Assembly (NCBI GenBank): GCA_022648325.1
Contig: JALCMG010000004.1
Location: 145,608-209,607 of the forward strand
Direction: 5' to 3'
Source of the DNA: Olsenella sp.
GTDB taxonomy: Bacteria > Actinomycetota > Coriobacteriia > Coriobacteriales > Atopobiaceae
DNA length: 64,000 nt
Shown piece after piece: positions 21,138-29,547 of this stretch; the stretch's first letter is position 1, and each line of letters opens with the position of its first letter. The position numbers and the translations under genes are program-made. The notes under the pieces were generated by a model. It did not search any database. It saw only the letters and a program-made list of their open reading frames with translations, and was not told the origin of the DNA.

Positions 21138-21203
21138 TCTTTATCGGTAGCACCTAAATTTATCTGCGGAAACGCCGAGAAGATTCTCAGATACCGATAA
21201 AGA
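21138..21203. repeat. Inverted repeat with 12-bp perfect arms
   Basis: TCTTTATCGGTA at 21138-21149 is matched by TACCGATAAAGA at 21192-21203. A second smaller pair, TATCTG/CAGATA, nests inside. It could be an operator or a transcript hairpin; no gene starts nearby on the plus strand. Confidence 0.6.
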
Positions 21204-21264
21204 AAAACAGACCGAGGATTCCTTCTTGACCAGGGCCGAGAGAGGCTCGCGGGGAGGCGTTCAA

Positions 21265-21514
21265 TGCACAAAATCGCCCTATCGAACGAAGAAACCTGGA
21301 TCACTGCATGAAAACGTCCTATCGAACAGTTCCAAATGAGAAGTTCCATCAAATTCAAAACTAAGATTACAGATATTCGAATCAATTATTCAAAATATTC
21401 ATTTAAATGAAACTATGGTTTCAAGATTGTTTTCTGCTGGCTGCTAGGACTGTTCGATAGGACGTTTTCATGCAGCACTCGACAAAACCCCGTTCGATAG
21501 AGCCTTTTCATGCA
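21265..21514. repeat. Symmetrical array of four 23-nt repeats around an AT-rich core
   Basis: Copies at 21265-21287 and 21305-21327 read TGCA...CTATCGAAC on the plus strand. Copies at 21452-21474 and 21492-21514 read the reverse complement. Start-to-start spacing within each pair is exactly 40 nt. The inner pair, extended to 26 nt (21305-21330 with 21449-21474), is a perfect inverted repeat. The outer copies differ from the inner ones at a few positions. The enclosed core is AT-rich. Confidence 0.85.
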
Positions 21515-21575
21515 CAGAAGCGCTAAGCCCAACAGGCTGGCCACTCCCCGAGACTTCCAGAGAAATTTTCGAACA

Positions 21576-21606
21576 CAAAACCCCGCCTTGCCAAAGCAAG
21601 ACGGGG
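21576..21606 (-). terminator. Terminator of the GtrA-like gene
   Basis: On the minus strand CCCCGTCTTGC-TTTG-GCAAGGCGGGG forms a strong hairpin followed by TTTTGTG, about 50 bp after the stop at 21654. Confidence 0.9.
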
Positions 21607-21653
21607 CGACAACCTCACTTGAGGACAGGGAATGGATTGAGTCCTTGAGACAA

Positions 21654-22184
21654 CTACGCCTCCTTGGCCTCGGCCTTCTTGCCCTTGGAGTCCGGCATGA
21701 TCCAGAACTTGAGCAGCGGGAAGCTCACAATGACCGCGGCCAGGGTGTTCACAAAGGATGCCACGGTGCCGGAGAGACCCACATCCCAGCCAAAAGTGCC
21801 CTGGCAGAAGGCCGTCACATAGCTCGGGAGAATCAGGTTGACCACCACGATGAGCACGGCGAGCAGCGCGTACTTCCAGGCAGCGTCCTTGAACGAGGTG
21901 TCGGAGTCAAACACCCAGAGCATCTGCACGAAGAAGTTCACGACCTGCGCCAGCACCTCGGCGATGAGGAACGTGATGAAGCCGCCCAGGTAGTTGGAGC
22001 CCTGGGAGGTGTAGTCAAACAGCCAGAACTTGAACGGGCTGTTCAGCTGCATTCCGTTGATGAAGACTGCCGTGCCCACCCACGTGCACACAAGGCGCGT
22101 GATGGTGGAGATGTTCGACAGCACGTTGAACTTGATGAACTGCCAGAGCGTCTTGTGCTCCTCGGTCCACGTCTTGAAGCTCAT
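21654..22184 (-). CDS. GtrA-like polytopic membrane protein
   Basis: 176 residues from ATG 22184 after AGGAGGGGG. Four predicted membrane segments separated by short loops (around FIKFNVLSNISTITRLVCTWVG, YLGGFITFLIAEVLAQVVNFF, YALLAVLIVVVNLILPSYV, VASFVNTLAAVIVSFPLLKFW, quoted in part) match the size and topology of GtrA/DPMS-like flippase-type proteins, which act in surface glycan assembly. A Lys/Glu-rich C-terminus follows. Family assignment is by topology and the QFIKFNVLSN-type start, so moderate. It lies directly downstream of the GH3 glucosidase. Confidence 0.6.
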   Translation of the reverse strand: MSFKTWTEEHKTLWQFIKFNVLSNISTITRLVCTWVGTAVFINGMQLNSPFKFWLFDYTSQGSNYLGGFITFLIAEVLAQVVNFFVQMLWVFDSDTSFKDAAWKYALLAVLIVVVNLILPSYVTAFCQGTFGWDVGLSGTVASFVNTLAAVIVSFPLLKFWIMPDSKGKKAEAKEA

Positions 22185-22276
22185 TGACTCGCCCCCTCCT
22201 TCCCGGCCACACGGCCGATTAACCAACTTCTGTCACGGTCACGCTGACCTACCCGGCAACGCGGCCGACGCGCAGG

Positions 22277-24769
22277 CTACTTCCCCGCTGCGTCAAGCGC
22301 ACTCGTGGTACGCGCATTGCCAATGAGGTTCGCGACAAAGGCGATGAGGATCGGCACGATAAACCAGAGGAACCACACCAGAATGAAGCCCTCGCCGGTC
22401 GCAAGCTTGACGAGCAGTGCCGGTACGATTCCCGCGAGGCCCCACCACTTGATCTCGCGCACGATGGCATCGACCATACCCATCGAGACCATGCCGTTGG
22501 TCATCTTGGCCAGCGCTCGCAGCGGCATGTTCCAGATGAATAGCACGTTGAGGTTGGGCTTGCCCGAGGCGTCGGCCGCACGCTTCATGGCCGCAAGCAC
22601 CAGCCACACAATCCAGAAGATCGGCGAGCGGCCGTGGTTGAGGTCGCAGAAGCACATGTTGCGGTCGATGCGCACCTTGGGGCTGGGGATGGGGTGACCG
22701 AGAAGCGCCGCGAAGTGCGCGTCATCCACGGTCTGGACCTTGCCCGTCTGGTAGGGCGTCACGTCAACGCCGGCGTAGGGGTCGGGCGCGTTGGTGCCCT
22801 CAACCTCAACAGTCCCAACAAGGCGAATGTCCTCGCTGGAAGCGCCAACGCGCAGCTCGTAGGTACCGCCCTCTACCTCCCAGGCGTCGGTGGCCACGTT
22901 AAAGTAGCGGAACGCCTTGTCGTCAAGGGCAATGCTTACCTGCTTGCTCTCGTGCGGCGCAAGCTCCACGCGGGCAAAGCCTTTGAGCTCCTGCGCGGCC
23001 CGGAACACGCCGTGCTCTGGCTTGGCAACGTAGAGCTGGCAGACCTCGGCGCCCGGGCAGTCGCCCTCGTTTGTAAGGGTGAAGGTCACGCTCTCGGGAG
23101 TTGCCTTGAGGTCGCTGTACGAGAAGCTCGTGTACGAGAGGCCATAGCCAAACGGGTACGCTACGTCAACGCCCGCCGTCTGGTAGTAGCGATAGCCCAC
23201 GTAGATGCCCTCGCGGTACTCGGCGCTCATGCCCTGTGCCGGGAAGCGGCCAGCCGTGGGGGTGTCTGTCAGGCGCTTCGGCCAGGTCTCCGTGAGCTTG
23301 CCGGAGGGGTTTGTGCGCCCGCAGACAAGATCGAGTGCTGCGCCTGTGCCGGCCTGTCCGCCCAGTGCGAGGTAAAGCACCGCACGGGCGTCGGCAACCC
23401 AGTCGGTCTCGACGCAAGAACCAGCGGAGAGAAGCACGACCACGTTGGGGTTCACCTGCGAGATGGCGTGCAGGAGCTCTACCTGGTTGTCGTTCAGGCG
23501 CATGTTGCGACGGTCCGCGCCCTCGGACTCCGCGATCTCGTCAAGTGCCAGGCACGCGATGACAACGTCGGCGTGCTGCGCCAGCTCGACGGCAGCGTCG
23601 CGCTTGCCGGCATCCTCACCGCCGTGGCGAAGGAAGCCCTGCTCGTACCCAACGAGCGTGAGGCCGCTCTCCCCCACCATGTCGAGCACGTTGTCGACCT
23701 GAGTGGAGTTGACCGCAGACGAGCCGGCGCCCTGGTAGCGAGGCTCGCGGGCAAAATCGCCCACAAGGGCGACCTTCGTGCCCGCAGCAAGCGGGAGCAT
23801 CGAGCCCTCGTTCTTGAGCAGCACCGCTCCCTCGGCTGCGGCCTGGCGCGCGAGCGCGTGGTGGGCGACCTTGTCAAACTCCCCCGTGGCGCCCTCGACT
23901 GCGGGACGAGTGGAAAGGACCAGCTCGAGTGCGTCATCCACGCAGCCGTCGAGCACCTCCTCGGGGAGGCGGCCAGAGTGAACCGCAGCAACCAGCTGCC
24001 TCACGGAATCCATGCCCGGTGCGGGCATCTCGAAGGTGGAACCCGCCTCCACACCGGCAACGTGGTCGTTCGAGCCGCCCCAGTCCGTCACCACGGCGCC
24101 GTCGAAGCCCCACTCCCCGCGCAGGATGTCGCGCAGGAGGTGGCGGTTCTCGTTGGCATAGGTGCCGTTGATCAGGTTGTAGGAGCTCATGATGGACTTG
24201 GGGTGAGACTCTCGCACCACGATTTCGAAGGCAGTGAGGTAGTTCTCGCGCAGGGTGCGCTCGTCTACCACGGAGTTCGACGCCTGGCGTCGCGTCTCCT
24301 GGTTGTTGGCGGCAAAGTGCTTGGGGCACGCGGCGACGCCCTGGGACTGGATGCCGCGCACATAGGATGCGGCCATCTTGCCCGCAAGATAGGGGTCCTC
24401 GGAGAAGTACTCAAAGTTGCGCCCGCAGAGCGGCGAGCGTTTCATGCAGAGGCCCGGCCCCAGAAGCGTACCCACGCCCTGGGCAGCGGTCTCCTCGCCC
24501 AGCGCCTCGCCTATCTTCTCGCCAAGCGCCTCGTCCCAGGTGTTTGCCACCGTCACGGCCGTGGGAAAGCAGGTGGCTGGCTCGGAGCCCGCAATCCCCA
24601 GGTGGTCTGCCGCGCCAAGCTGATGACGCAGGCCGTTGGGGCCGTCCGAGAACTCCATCTCGGGAATGCCAAGGCGCTCAAAACTCCAGCTTCCAAAGGT
24701 CGTAGCCCCCTGGAGAAGCGCGCACTTCTCCTCAAGCGTCATCTTTCCGATAAGGTCTGCGTGCTTCAT
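22277..24769 (-). CDS. Glycoside hydrolase family 3 beta-glucosidase with C-terminal membrane region
   Basis: 830 residues from ATG 24769; the frame open further upstream lacks a start signal. GH3 enzymes release terminal beta-linked sugars. N-terminal barrel: MTLEEKCALLQGATTF, GPNGLRHQLG, CPKHFAANNQETRR (KH motif) and the nucleophile in AVVTDWGGSNDH (Asp about residue 229). The second GH3 domain (LVGDFAREPRYQGAGSS) is followed by a fibronectin-III-like region (GYGLSYTSFSYSDL ... LTNEGDCPGAEVCQLYV). The last 130 or so residues add two or three hydrophobic helices (FWIVWLVLAAM, GFILVWFLWFIVPILIAFV), unusual for this family. No signal peptide is seen, so the catalytic part is probably cytoplasmic and membrane-tethered. 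Confidence 0.88.
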   Translation of the reverse strand: MKHADLIGKMTLEEKCALLQGATTFGSWSFERLGIPEMEFSDGPNGLRHQLGAADHLGIAGSEPATCFPTAVTVANTWDEALGEKIGEALGEETAAQGVGTLLGPGLCMKRSPLCGRNFEYFSEDPYLAGKMAASYVRGIQSQGVAACPKHFAANNQETRRQASNSVVDERTLRENYLTAFEIVVRESHPKSIMSSYNLINGTYANENRHLLRDILRGEWGFDGAVVTDWGGSNDHVAGVEAGSTFEMPAPGMDSVRQLVAAVHSGRLPEEVLDGCVDDALELVLSTRPAVEGATGEFDKVAHHALARQAAAEGAVLLKNEGSMLPLAAGTKVALVGDFAREPRYQGAGSSAVNSTQVDNVLDMVGESGLTLVGYEQGFLRHGGEDAGKRDAAVELAQHADVVIACLALDEIAESEGADRRNMRLNDNQVELLHAISQVNPNVVVLLSAGSCVETDWVADARAVLYLALGGQAGTGAALDLVCGRTNPSGKLTETWPKRLTDTPTAGRFPAQGMSAEYREGIYVGYRYYQTAGVDVAYPFGYGLSYTSFSYSDLKATPESVTFTLTNEGDCPGAEVCQLYVAKPEHGVFRAAQELKGFARVELAPHESKQVSIALDDKAFRYFNVATDAWEVEGGTYELRVGASSEDIRLVGTVEVEGTNAPDPYAGVDVTPYQTGKVQTVDDAHFAALLGHPIPSPKVRIDRNMCFCDLNHGRSPIFWIVWLVLAAMKRAADASGKPNLNVLFIWNMPLRALAKMTNGMVSMGMVDAIVREIKWWGLAGIVPALLVKLATGEGFILVWFLWFIVPILIAFVANLIGNARTTSALDAAGK

Positions 24770-25130
24770 CAAACCCGCTCCCTCGCATACACGGCTCCGC
24801 TGTGCACCTTTAACTGCCTCAACTCTATTCCGCCTCTCGCCACGCCGGGGAAAAGTGGCACATTCGGTCTGCCACATGCCACGAATGGCCCAACAGGAAG
24901 CCGAACGCCCGCTCGAGAAAGTCCTCGGCGCAACGAGAGGACCCCTTCCAGCCGTAACAGTAGAGGCATTGACAACGCGTGCGCCGCGAAGGTCGTAACC
25001 CGTCAAAACAGGGTCGCGGTCTGCACCGCGCCGCGCCGACGCGCCCTCCGCTCGGGGTCCGCCTGCCGTGCGGTTGGCGCAAGAGGCCCACCATCGCGTA
25101 CCATGTTCGAGGGGAACGGAGGGGGCTAGC
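24770..25130. promoter_or_regulatory. 361-bp divergent intergenic region between GH3 and the LytTR operon
   Basis: No gene seen. A TTGACA at 24969-24974 could be a rightward -35 element, but no clear -10 follows. The rightward operon has GGAGGGGG before its ATG. Leftward GH3 transcription must also start here. No clear pair of LytTR direct repeats was recognised. Confidence 0.4.
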
Positions 25131-25841
25131 ATGTATCGCATACTCATGGTCGAGGACGACGAGCGCGAGGCCGAGACGCTTCGTCACAGCCTGGAGCGCT
25201 ACTCGCGCGAGAACGGCGTTGAGTTTCAGGTGAGCTGGGAGAAGTCCGCCCTTGGCGCGACCTCGGGGGACGCGAAGTTCGACCTCATCTTCATGGACAT
25301 TGGGCTTCCTGGCATCAACGGCATGGAGGCGGCCACCCTCATCCGCACCTACGACTCCGAGACCCCCATCATCTTTGTGACCAACCTCGCCCAGTATGCG
25401 GTGCGTGGCTACGAGGTGGACGCTCTGGACTTTGTGGTGAAGCCCGTCTCGTACTACAACTTCAAGATGCGCATGGACAAGGCGATGCGCATCCTGAAGC
25501 GCAACTCGGGCACCAACGTGGTGGTGACCTCTCACGACGGCCTGCGCGTGATTCCCGCCGCCGAGCTGGTGGCCGTCGAGGTCTCAAACCACAGTCTGGT
25601 CTACCACCTCGCAGACGGCGGTACCTATGTGGTGCGCGGCAGCCTCTCCAAGACGGAGGCGGAGCTCTCGCAGGCGCCCTTCGTGCGCATCTCCAACAGC
25701 TGCCTGCTCAACATGGCATATGTGCGCACGGTAACGGGGCCAGAGGTCCACACCACCACAGGCGAGACGTACTTCTTCAGCCGGTCGCGCCGGCGCGCCG
25801 CTGTGGACGAGATTGCAAAATACCTCGGCGGAAGCATCTAA
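25131..25841 (+). CDS. LytTR-family response regulator
   Basis: 236 residues from ATG 25131. Receiver domain at 1-120: acidic pocket EDDERE, phosphorylation Asp in LIFMDIGLPG, and the Lys in FVVKPVSY. The C-terminal LytTR DNA-binding domain covers about 135-236 (VIPAAELVAVEVSNHSLVYH, RGSLSKTEAEL, FVRISNSCLLNMAYV). AgrA/VirR-type regulators of this class act with AgrC-like sensor kinases. Its stop overlaps the first kinase gene as TAATG. Confidence 0.93.
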   Translation: MYRILMVEDDEREAETLRHSLERYSRENGVEFQVSWEKSALGATSGDAKFDLIFMDIGLPGINGMEAATLIRTYDSETPIIFVTNLAQYAVRGYEVDALDFVVKPVSYYNFKMRMDKAMRILKRNSGTNVVVTSHDGLRVIPAAELVAVEVSNHSLVYHLADGGTYVVRGSLSKTEAELSQAPFVRISNSCLLNMAYVRTVTGPEVHTTTGETYFFSRSRRRAAVDEIAKYLGGSI

Positions 25842-27178
25842 TGGACGCCTCCCTCGCGGCGAGCGCCCTGGAGACGGTGGCACAGATCGCAGCCGCCATG
25901 CTCATCTTTGCCTGGCCCCTCCCCCGCAAGCCGCACTTCTGGGCGCGCCTCGTCGGGCTGGCCGCCACGGCGGCCGCACTCACCCTAGTGGGCGTCGCGG
26001 TGGCCGGGGCGACCGGCGTGGCGGCAATGACGGGTCCCTCGCGGGTTCTCGCCGAGTTCGTGCTCTTCTCGGTGGTGCTGGTGCTTGCGGTGCCGGTTCT
26101 TCTCGCCCTCTTCGATGCCTCCGTGTGGGTGGCCCTCTTCTTTGCCACCACTGGTTACACCATGCAGAACCTCGCAAGCGGCGCCGACGGCCTGCTCGTC
26201 TTTGTGCTCGGCGAGAGACCCATGCCGCTCCAGCTCGCGGAGGCCGCGGCTGTCACGTGCATCGTCTACTTCCTTGGGTACCTCGCCTTCGCCCTTCCGG
26301 TGAGACGCCACCGCCTCACCGACGTCGAGGACCACGCGATGCTCGTGGTGGTGGCAGCGGTGATTCTCGTGGTCATTGCCTTTGACCTGGTGAACAAGTC
26401 CCTGCCTGCCCTGGGCACAGGCACCGGCGACGTGGTGCTCCTGCGGATGATTCACGGCATATCCTGCGCTTTCATGCTCACTGTGGAGTTCGAGCTGCTC
26501 TATACGAGAAGCCTGCGCACGAGCGTCGCCGCCATGGAGCGCGCCCGCGCCGACGACGCAAAAAGCCTGGCGGCATCGCGCGCCAACGCACAGGCCATCA
26601 ACGTGCGCATGCACGACATCCGCCACCAGCTCCGCGACCTGGAGGCCCTGGGCTTTGTGGGCGCAGACGCCCTCGCCGACCTGGAACGCCAGCTAAACGT
26701 CTACGACGCCGGGGTCAGGACCGGAAACGTTGCCCTCGATACGGTCCTCACCGAGAAGGGCCTGGTCTGCGAACGCGAAGGGATCGCGCTTGGCTGCGTG
26801 GCAGACGGTGACGCCCTTTCTTTCATGGCGCCAGCAGACATCTACTCCCTCTTTGGCGATGCGGTCGACAATGCGATCGAGGCGGTCGAGAAGCTCGACG
26901 ACCCGAGCAAGCGCGTGATCGACCTCACCGTGAGAAGTACCGGCGGCATGGTGAGCGCCCACGTGGAGAACTACTTTCGCGGGGACGCGAGGCTCTCGGA
27001 CGGCCTACCGCTTAGACAGACGCCGCAGGACGCGCGCGGCTTTGGCGCGCGCCACATGCGTGCCGTCGCGGAGCGCTATGGCGGCTCGATAACCACGAGC
27101 ACCGAAGGGGACCTCTTCCGCCTAGACGTGCTGATCCCCCTTCCCGTCGAGCCGGCAAGGGGGGCGAGGCGAGCATGA
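25841..27178 (+). CDS. AgrC-like sensor histidine kinase
   Basis: 445 residues. The N-terminal 220 residues form six or so membrane helices; the cytoplasmic half has the HPK10-type dimerisation motif NVRMHDIRHQL with phospho-acceptor His at residue 258. The GHKL ATPase follows, with N-box LFGDAVDNAIEAVEKL and G-box GFGARHMRAVAERYGGS. Kinases of this class sense peptides or small ligands and phosphorylate a LytTR regulator, here the gene just upstream. No signal-peptide precursor gene is evident next to it. Confidence 0.9.
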   Translation: MDASLAASALETVAQIAAAMLIFAWPLPRKPHFWARLVGLAATAAALTLVGVAVAGATGVAAMTGPSRVLAEFVLFSVVLVLAVPVLLALFDASVWVALFFATTGYTMQNLASGADGLLVFVLGERPMPLQLAEAAAVTCIVYFLGYLAFALPVRRHRLTDVEDHAMLVVVAAVILVVIAFDLVNKSLPALGTGTGDVVLLRMIHGISCAFMLTVEFELLYTRSLRTSVAAMERARADDAKSLAASRANAQAINVRMHDIRHQLRDLEALGFVGADALADLERQLNVYDAGVRTGNVALDTVLTEKGLVCEREGIALGCVADGDALSFMAPADIYSLFGDAVDNAIEAVEKLDDPSKRVIDLTVRSTGGMVSAHVENYFRGDARLSDGLPLRQTPQDARGFGARHMRAVAERYGGSITTSTEGDLFRLDVLIPLPVEPARGARRA

Positions 27179-28524
27179 GCGCAACCATATCCGCACTCAT
27201 GGCAAGGGCGGCACTCATACTGGCCATAACCATATCCTCCCAGCTCGTGCTTGCCGTTGGGATGTTTGCGGCGCAGCTTCCGAGGCGCAGCCACCTCTTG
27301 GTGCGAGCAATTGCCTCCTGCGCGGGACTGGTGCTTGTCTCGTTTGCGCTCTACAGGAACTCTCTCATCATCTCGGTCTTCTCAAGCCGAGCGGTCTCGT
27401 TTGCGGCGGAGGCGCTGGACTTTGTCGCCATGCTCGTCCTCATCGTGGCGGCGCTGGTCTTCTGCTTTGAGGTCTCCATCTGGACGGCGCTCTTCTGTGC
27501 CACCGCCGGCTACATCATCCAGAACCTCGCGAGCACGCTCACGTATTCCGCGTTCCTTCTCGCCGAGGGCATGGGCACCAACATGTCGAGCCCCCTCTTC
27601 CTGCCTCTTAACCTGCTGGGAATGGCCGTGGTCTACCCTGTGTGCTACTGGCTGTTTGTGCGGCCAATTCACAAGAACGGCCTTGTGGAGATCGAGAACA
27701 AGAAGATCCTTCTGGTGCTGGCGCTGGTGGTTCTCATTGCCATTGTCTTTGACATGGAGAACAAGCACCTGTTTGACATGGGAATTCCCATTCAATTTGT
27801 GATGGTGCTGCGGGCCGTTCATGACGTGATTTGCGCCTTTGCGCTGGTGCTGGAGTTTGAGATGCTCTACTCGCGGCAGCTTGAGTCCGACGTGGCGACT
27901 CTCGAGCGCATGGACGCCGACCAGGAGAGCCACTACACCCTCATGCGCGAGAGCGTGGAGGCGGTGAACGCGCGCATGGAGGCAATGCGTCAGCACGTGC
28001 GCGCGGCAGCACGTGAGGGTGGGGCGGACACGGCGAAGCTCAAAGAGCTGGCGAGCGAAACGCGCATGTCCGAGCTGCGGCTAAAGACCGGAAACGACGC
28101 CCTGGACACATTGCTCTTTGTGAAGGGCCTGGTGTGCGAGCGAGAGGGCGTGACCCTCTCGTGCATTGCCGACGGCTCGGCGCTGGCGTTCATGGACCCC
28201 GTCGACATCTACTCGCTGGTGGGAAACGCCCTCGACAACTCGCTTGACGCCGTGCGGAAGGTTGCTGATCCCGAGAAGCGCGCGATTGGTCTGGTGGCAC
28301 GGCGCACGGGCGGCATGCTCACGCTTAACGTGACCAACTACTTTGATGGTGCGGTGACGATGGTGGACGGCCTGCCCCAGACCACGGCGGCCGACCCAAC
28401 CGGACACGGGCTTGGTTCCCGCTCCATGCGCGACGTTGCCGAGAAGTACGGCGGCAGCGTGACCTTTAGCAGCGACGGCGACGTCTTCCACGTGAACGCA
28501 CTCATACCGATCCCGGAGGGCTAG
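27175..28524 (+). CDS. Second AgrC-like sensor kinase homologue, phospho-acceptor histidine missing
   Basis: 449 residues, overlapping the first kinase by ATGA. Same build: about six N-terminal membrane helices and a C-terminal GHKL domain with N-box LVGNALDNSLDAVRKV and G-box GHGLGSRSMRDVAEKYGGS. Aligning the dimerisation motifs, the first kinase reads NVRMHDIRHQLRD and this one NARMEAMRQHVRA, so the HD pair is EA (Glu269, Ala270). ATP-binding residues appear intact. It may be a pseudokinase partner that modulates the first kinase, or may use the shifted His three residues later. The role is inference. Confidence 0.85.
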   Translation: MSATISALMARAALILAITISSQLVLAVGMFAAQLPRRSHLLVRAIASCAGLVLVSFALYRNSLIISVFSSRAVSFAAEALDFVAMLVLIVAALVFCFEVSIWTALFCATAGYIIQNLASTLTYSAFLLAEGMGTNMSSPLFLPLNLLGMAVVYPVCYWLFVRPIHKNGLVEIENKKILLVLALVVLIAIVFDMENKHLFDMGIPIQFVMVLRAVHDVICAFALVLEFEMLYSRQLESDVATLERMDADQESHYTLMRESVEAVNARMEAMRQHVRAAAREGGADTAKLKELASETRMSELRLKTGNDALDTLLFVKGLVCEREGVTLSCIADGSALAFMDPVDIYSLVGNALDNSLDAVRKVADPEKRAIGLVARRTGGMLTLNVTNYFDGAVTMVDGLPQTTAADPTGHGLGSRSMRDVAEKYGGSVTFSSDGDVFHVNALIPIPEG

Positions 28525-28569
28525 CGAGCCGTCAAGGTCTCGCGGGCTACCGGGATCCCGCGGGCTGTT

Positions 28570-28627
28570 GAGGCGTTCTCGGACATTCTCCCTGCTCTGG
28601 ATGATGTTATGTGTCCGTTTTCGTCTC
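28570..28627. repeat. 58-nt stem-loop repeat, copy 1
   Basis: Ends GAGGCG...CGTCTC and inner segment CGGAC...GTCCG form a stem; the loop contains ATGTTATGTGTC. A second copy of the same length is at 54321-54378. It lies between the ends of convergent genes (second kinase and HEPN protein), so it could act as a terminator here, although no T run follows. Confidence 0.7.
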
Positions 28628-28684
28628 AGCAGCACTCTCCGGGACTGGCGCGGAGCTTGCAGTCGCGCGCCACCAGAGCGGATG

Positions 28685-29095
28685 CTACCGTCCCACGCGT
28701 GCCTGCATGTCCTTTTCAAAGTTGGCGAGAACGCTGATATAGCGATTCATAACCGCTCGAGCCGCCTGCTCGGCAGCATTTCCGTCATAGATATGGGAAA
28801 GCTCGTTTCGAAGCTTTAGCATCTCGAGCCAGGTCTCGTCATCAGCAATGAGTCCGTTGTAGGCAGAGATGGCAATCACCTCGCGCGGACTACCTTTGGG
28901 GAAATCAACGATGCCGAGGTCGCCAATAAGGATGTCCTTCATCAGCTTCCAGCTAATGTCAAAGCAAATCTTGAACTTGGAGAGAAGTCCGCTCAGGACG
29001 TAGCCGTCAGTAAAGACCGGTTTGCTGGGTGCCTCTGCCAGCTCTTCGTTGAGCCGATGGAGCTGATCAAGCCTGCGAGAATAGTTCAATGCCAT
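28685..29095 (-). CDS. HEPN-domain nucleotidyltransferase partner (HI0074/HepT-like)
   Basis: 136 residues. All-helical protein of the HI0074/HepT type. The C-terminal HEPN motif is RNELSHIYD, matching the Rx4-6H pattern of HEPN RNases and of minimal-nucleotidyltransferase partners. Upstream GLLSKFKICFDISWKLMKDIL is the helix that usually contacts the partner. It overlaps the MNT gene by 29 bp. Such pairs are described as toxin-antitoxin modules (HEPN toxin, MNT antitoxin). The activity here is inferred. Confidence 0.88.
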   Translation of the reverse strand: MALNYSRRLDQLHRLNEELAEAPSKPVFTDGYVLSGLLSKFKICFDISWKLMKDILIGDLGIVDFPKGSPREVIAISAYNGLIADDETWLEMLKLRNELSHIYDGNAAEQAARAVMNRYISVLANFEKDMQARVGR

Positions 29096-29423
29096 GCTCA
29101 GCCACCTCCTTTGCGATGGTGCTCTCCTCGGAGCAGCACGTCATGTCGACCAAATCCCACTGCCTCAGGGTATCGAGCGCATCAAGCTCATCCACAAGCT
29201 CGAAGTAGTCATGGGCTGTCGAACCGGCGTCTGGCCAAATGGCAAGATCTATATCGCTGTGGGCGTCTGCACGTCCATTTGCCTGGGAGCCAAACAATAC
29301 CGCCCTAGAAATCCCGTGGTGGCGCAGCGCCTCAACCGCACGCGGCAGAAGAACCCGCACATCCGCAGGAACGCACTTATCAAGACGGGGCACATTTTCC
29401 GAGGGACCACCAGCTGACAACAC
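29067..29423 (-). CDS. MNT-type minimal nucleotidyltransferase
   Basis: 118 residues from GTG 29423 after GAGGAGGTGTC. Polymerase-beta-like nucleotidyltransferase core: AVLFGSQANGRADAHSDIDLAI with GS and the DxD metal-binding pair, and a third acidic residue in WDLVDMT. MNT antitoxins neutralise HEPN partners by AMPylation in characterised systems. Gene order (MNT first) and overlap fit the module. Confidence 0.88.
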   Translation of the reverse strand: MLSAGGPSENVPRLDKCVPADVRVLLPRAVEALRHHGISRAVLFGSQANGRADAHSDIDLAIWPDAGSTAHDYFELVDELDALDTLRQWDLVDMTCCSEESTIAKEVAEHGIELFSQA

Positions 29424-29547
29424 GACACCTCCTCGAAGCCCAGCAACGTTACCTCAATAGTAACGGAGCCAGGCGACAGATGCGCCCGGCTCCTTATCAA
29501 CAAGTTGCTGCTAGAGTGCCCCGACAACAAGCCTAGGGCTCCTCCCC

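Larger units (their letters stand above)
20911..21653. other. 743-bp gene-free region upstream of uvrA with several repeat structures
   Basis: No plausible gene on either strand. It contains the uvrA upstream region, a C/T-rich tract at about 21094-21135 (G-rich on the minus strand), an inverted repeat at 21138-21203, a symmetrical four-copy 23-nt repeat array at 21265-21514 around an AT-rich core, and the terminator of the GtrA-like gene at 21576-21606. The AT-rich core at 21331-21448 differs sharply from its GC-rich surroundings. Confidence 0.85.

Noticed and set aside
21305..21330. LexA/SOS box for uvrA
   Set aside because: Only half of a CGAAC-N4-GTTCG site is present in each repeat copy, and it is about 400 bp from the uvrA start.
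21265..21514. CRISPR array
   Set aside because: Only two copies per side, opposite orientations, fixed 17-nt gaps and no cas genes nearby.
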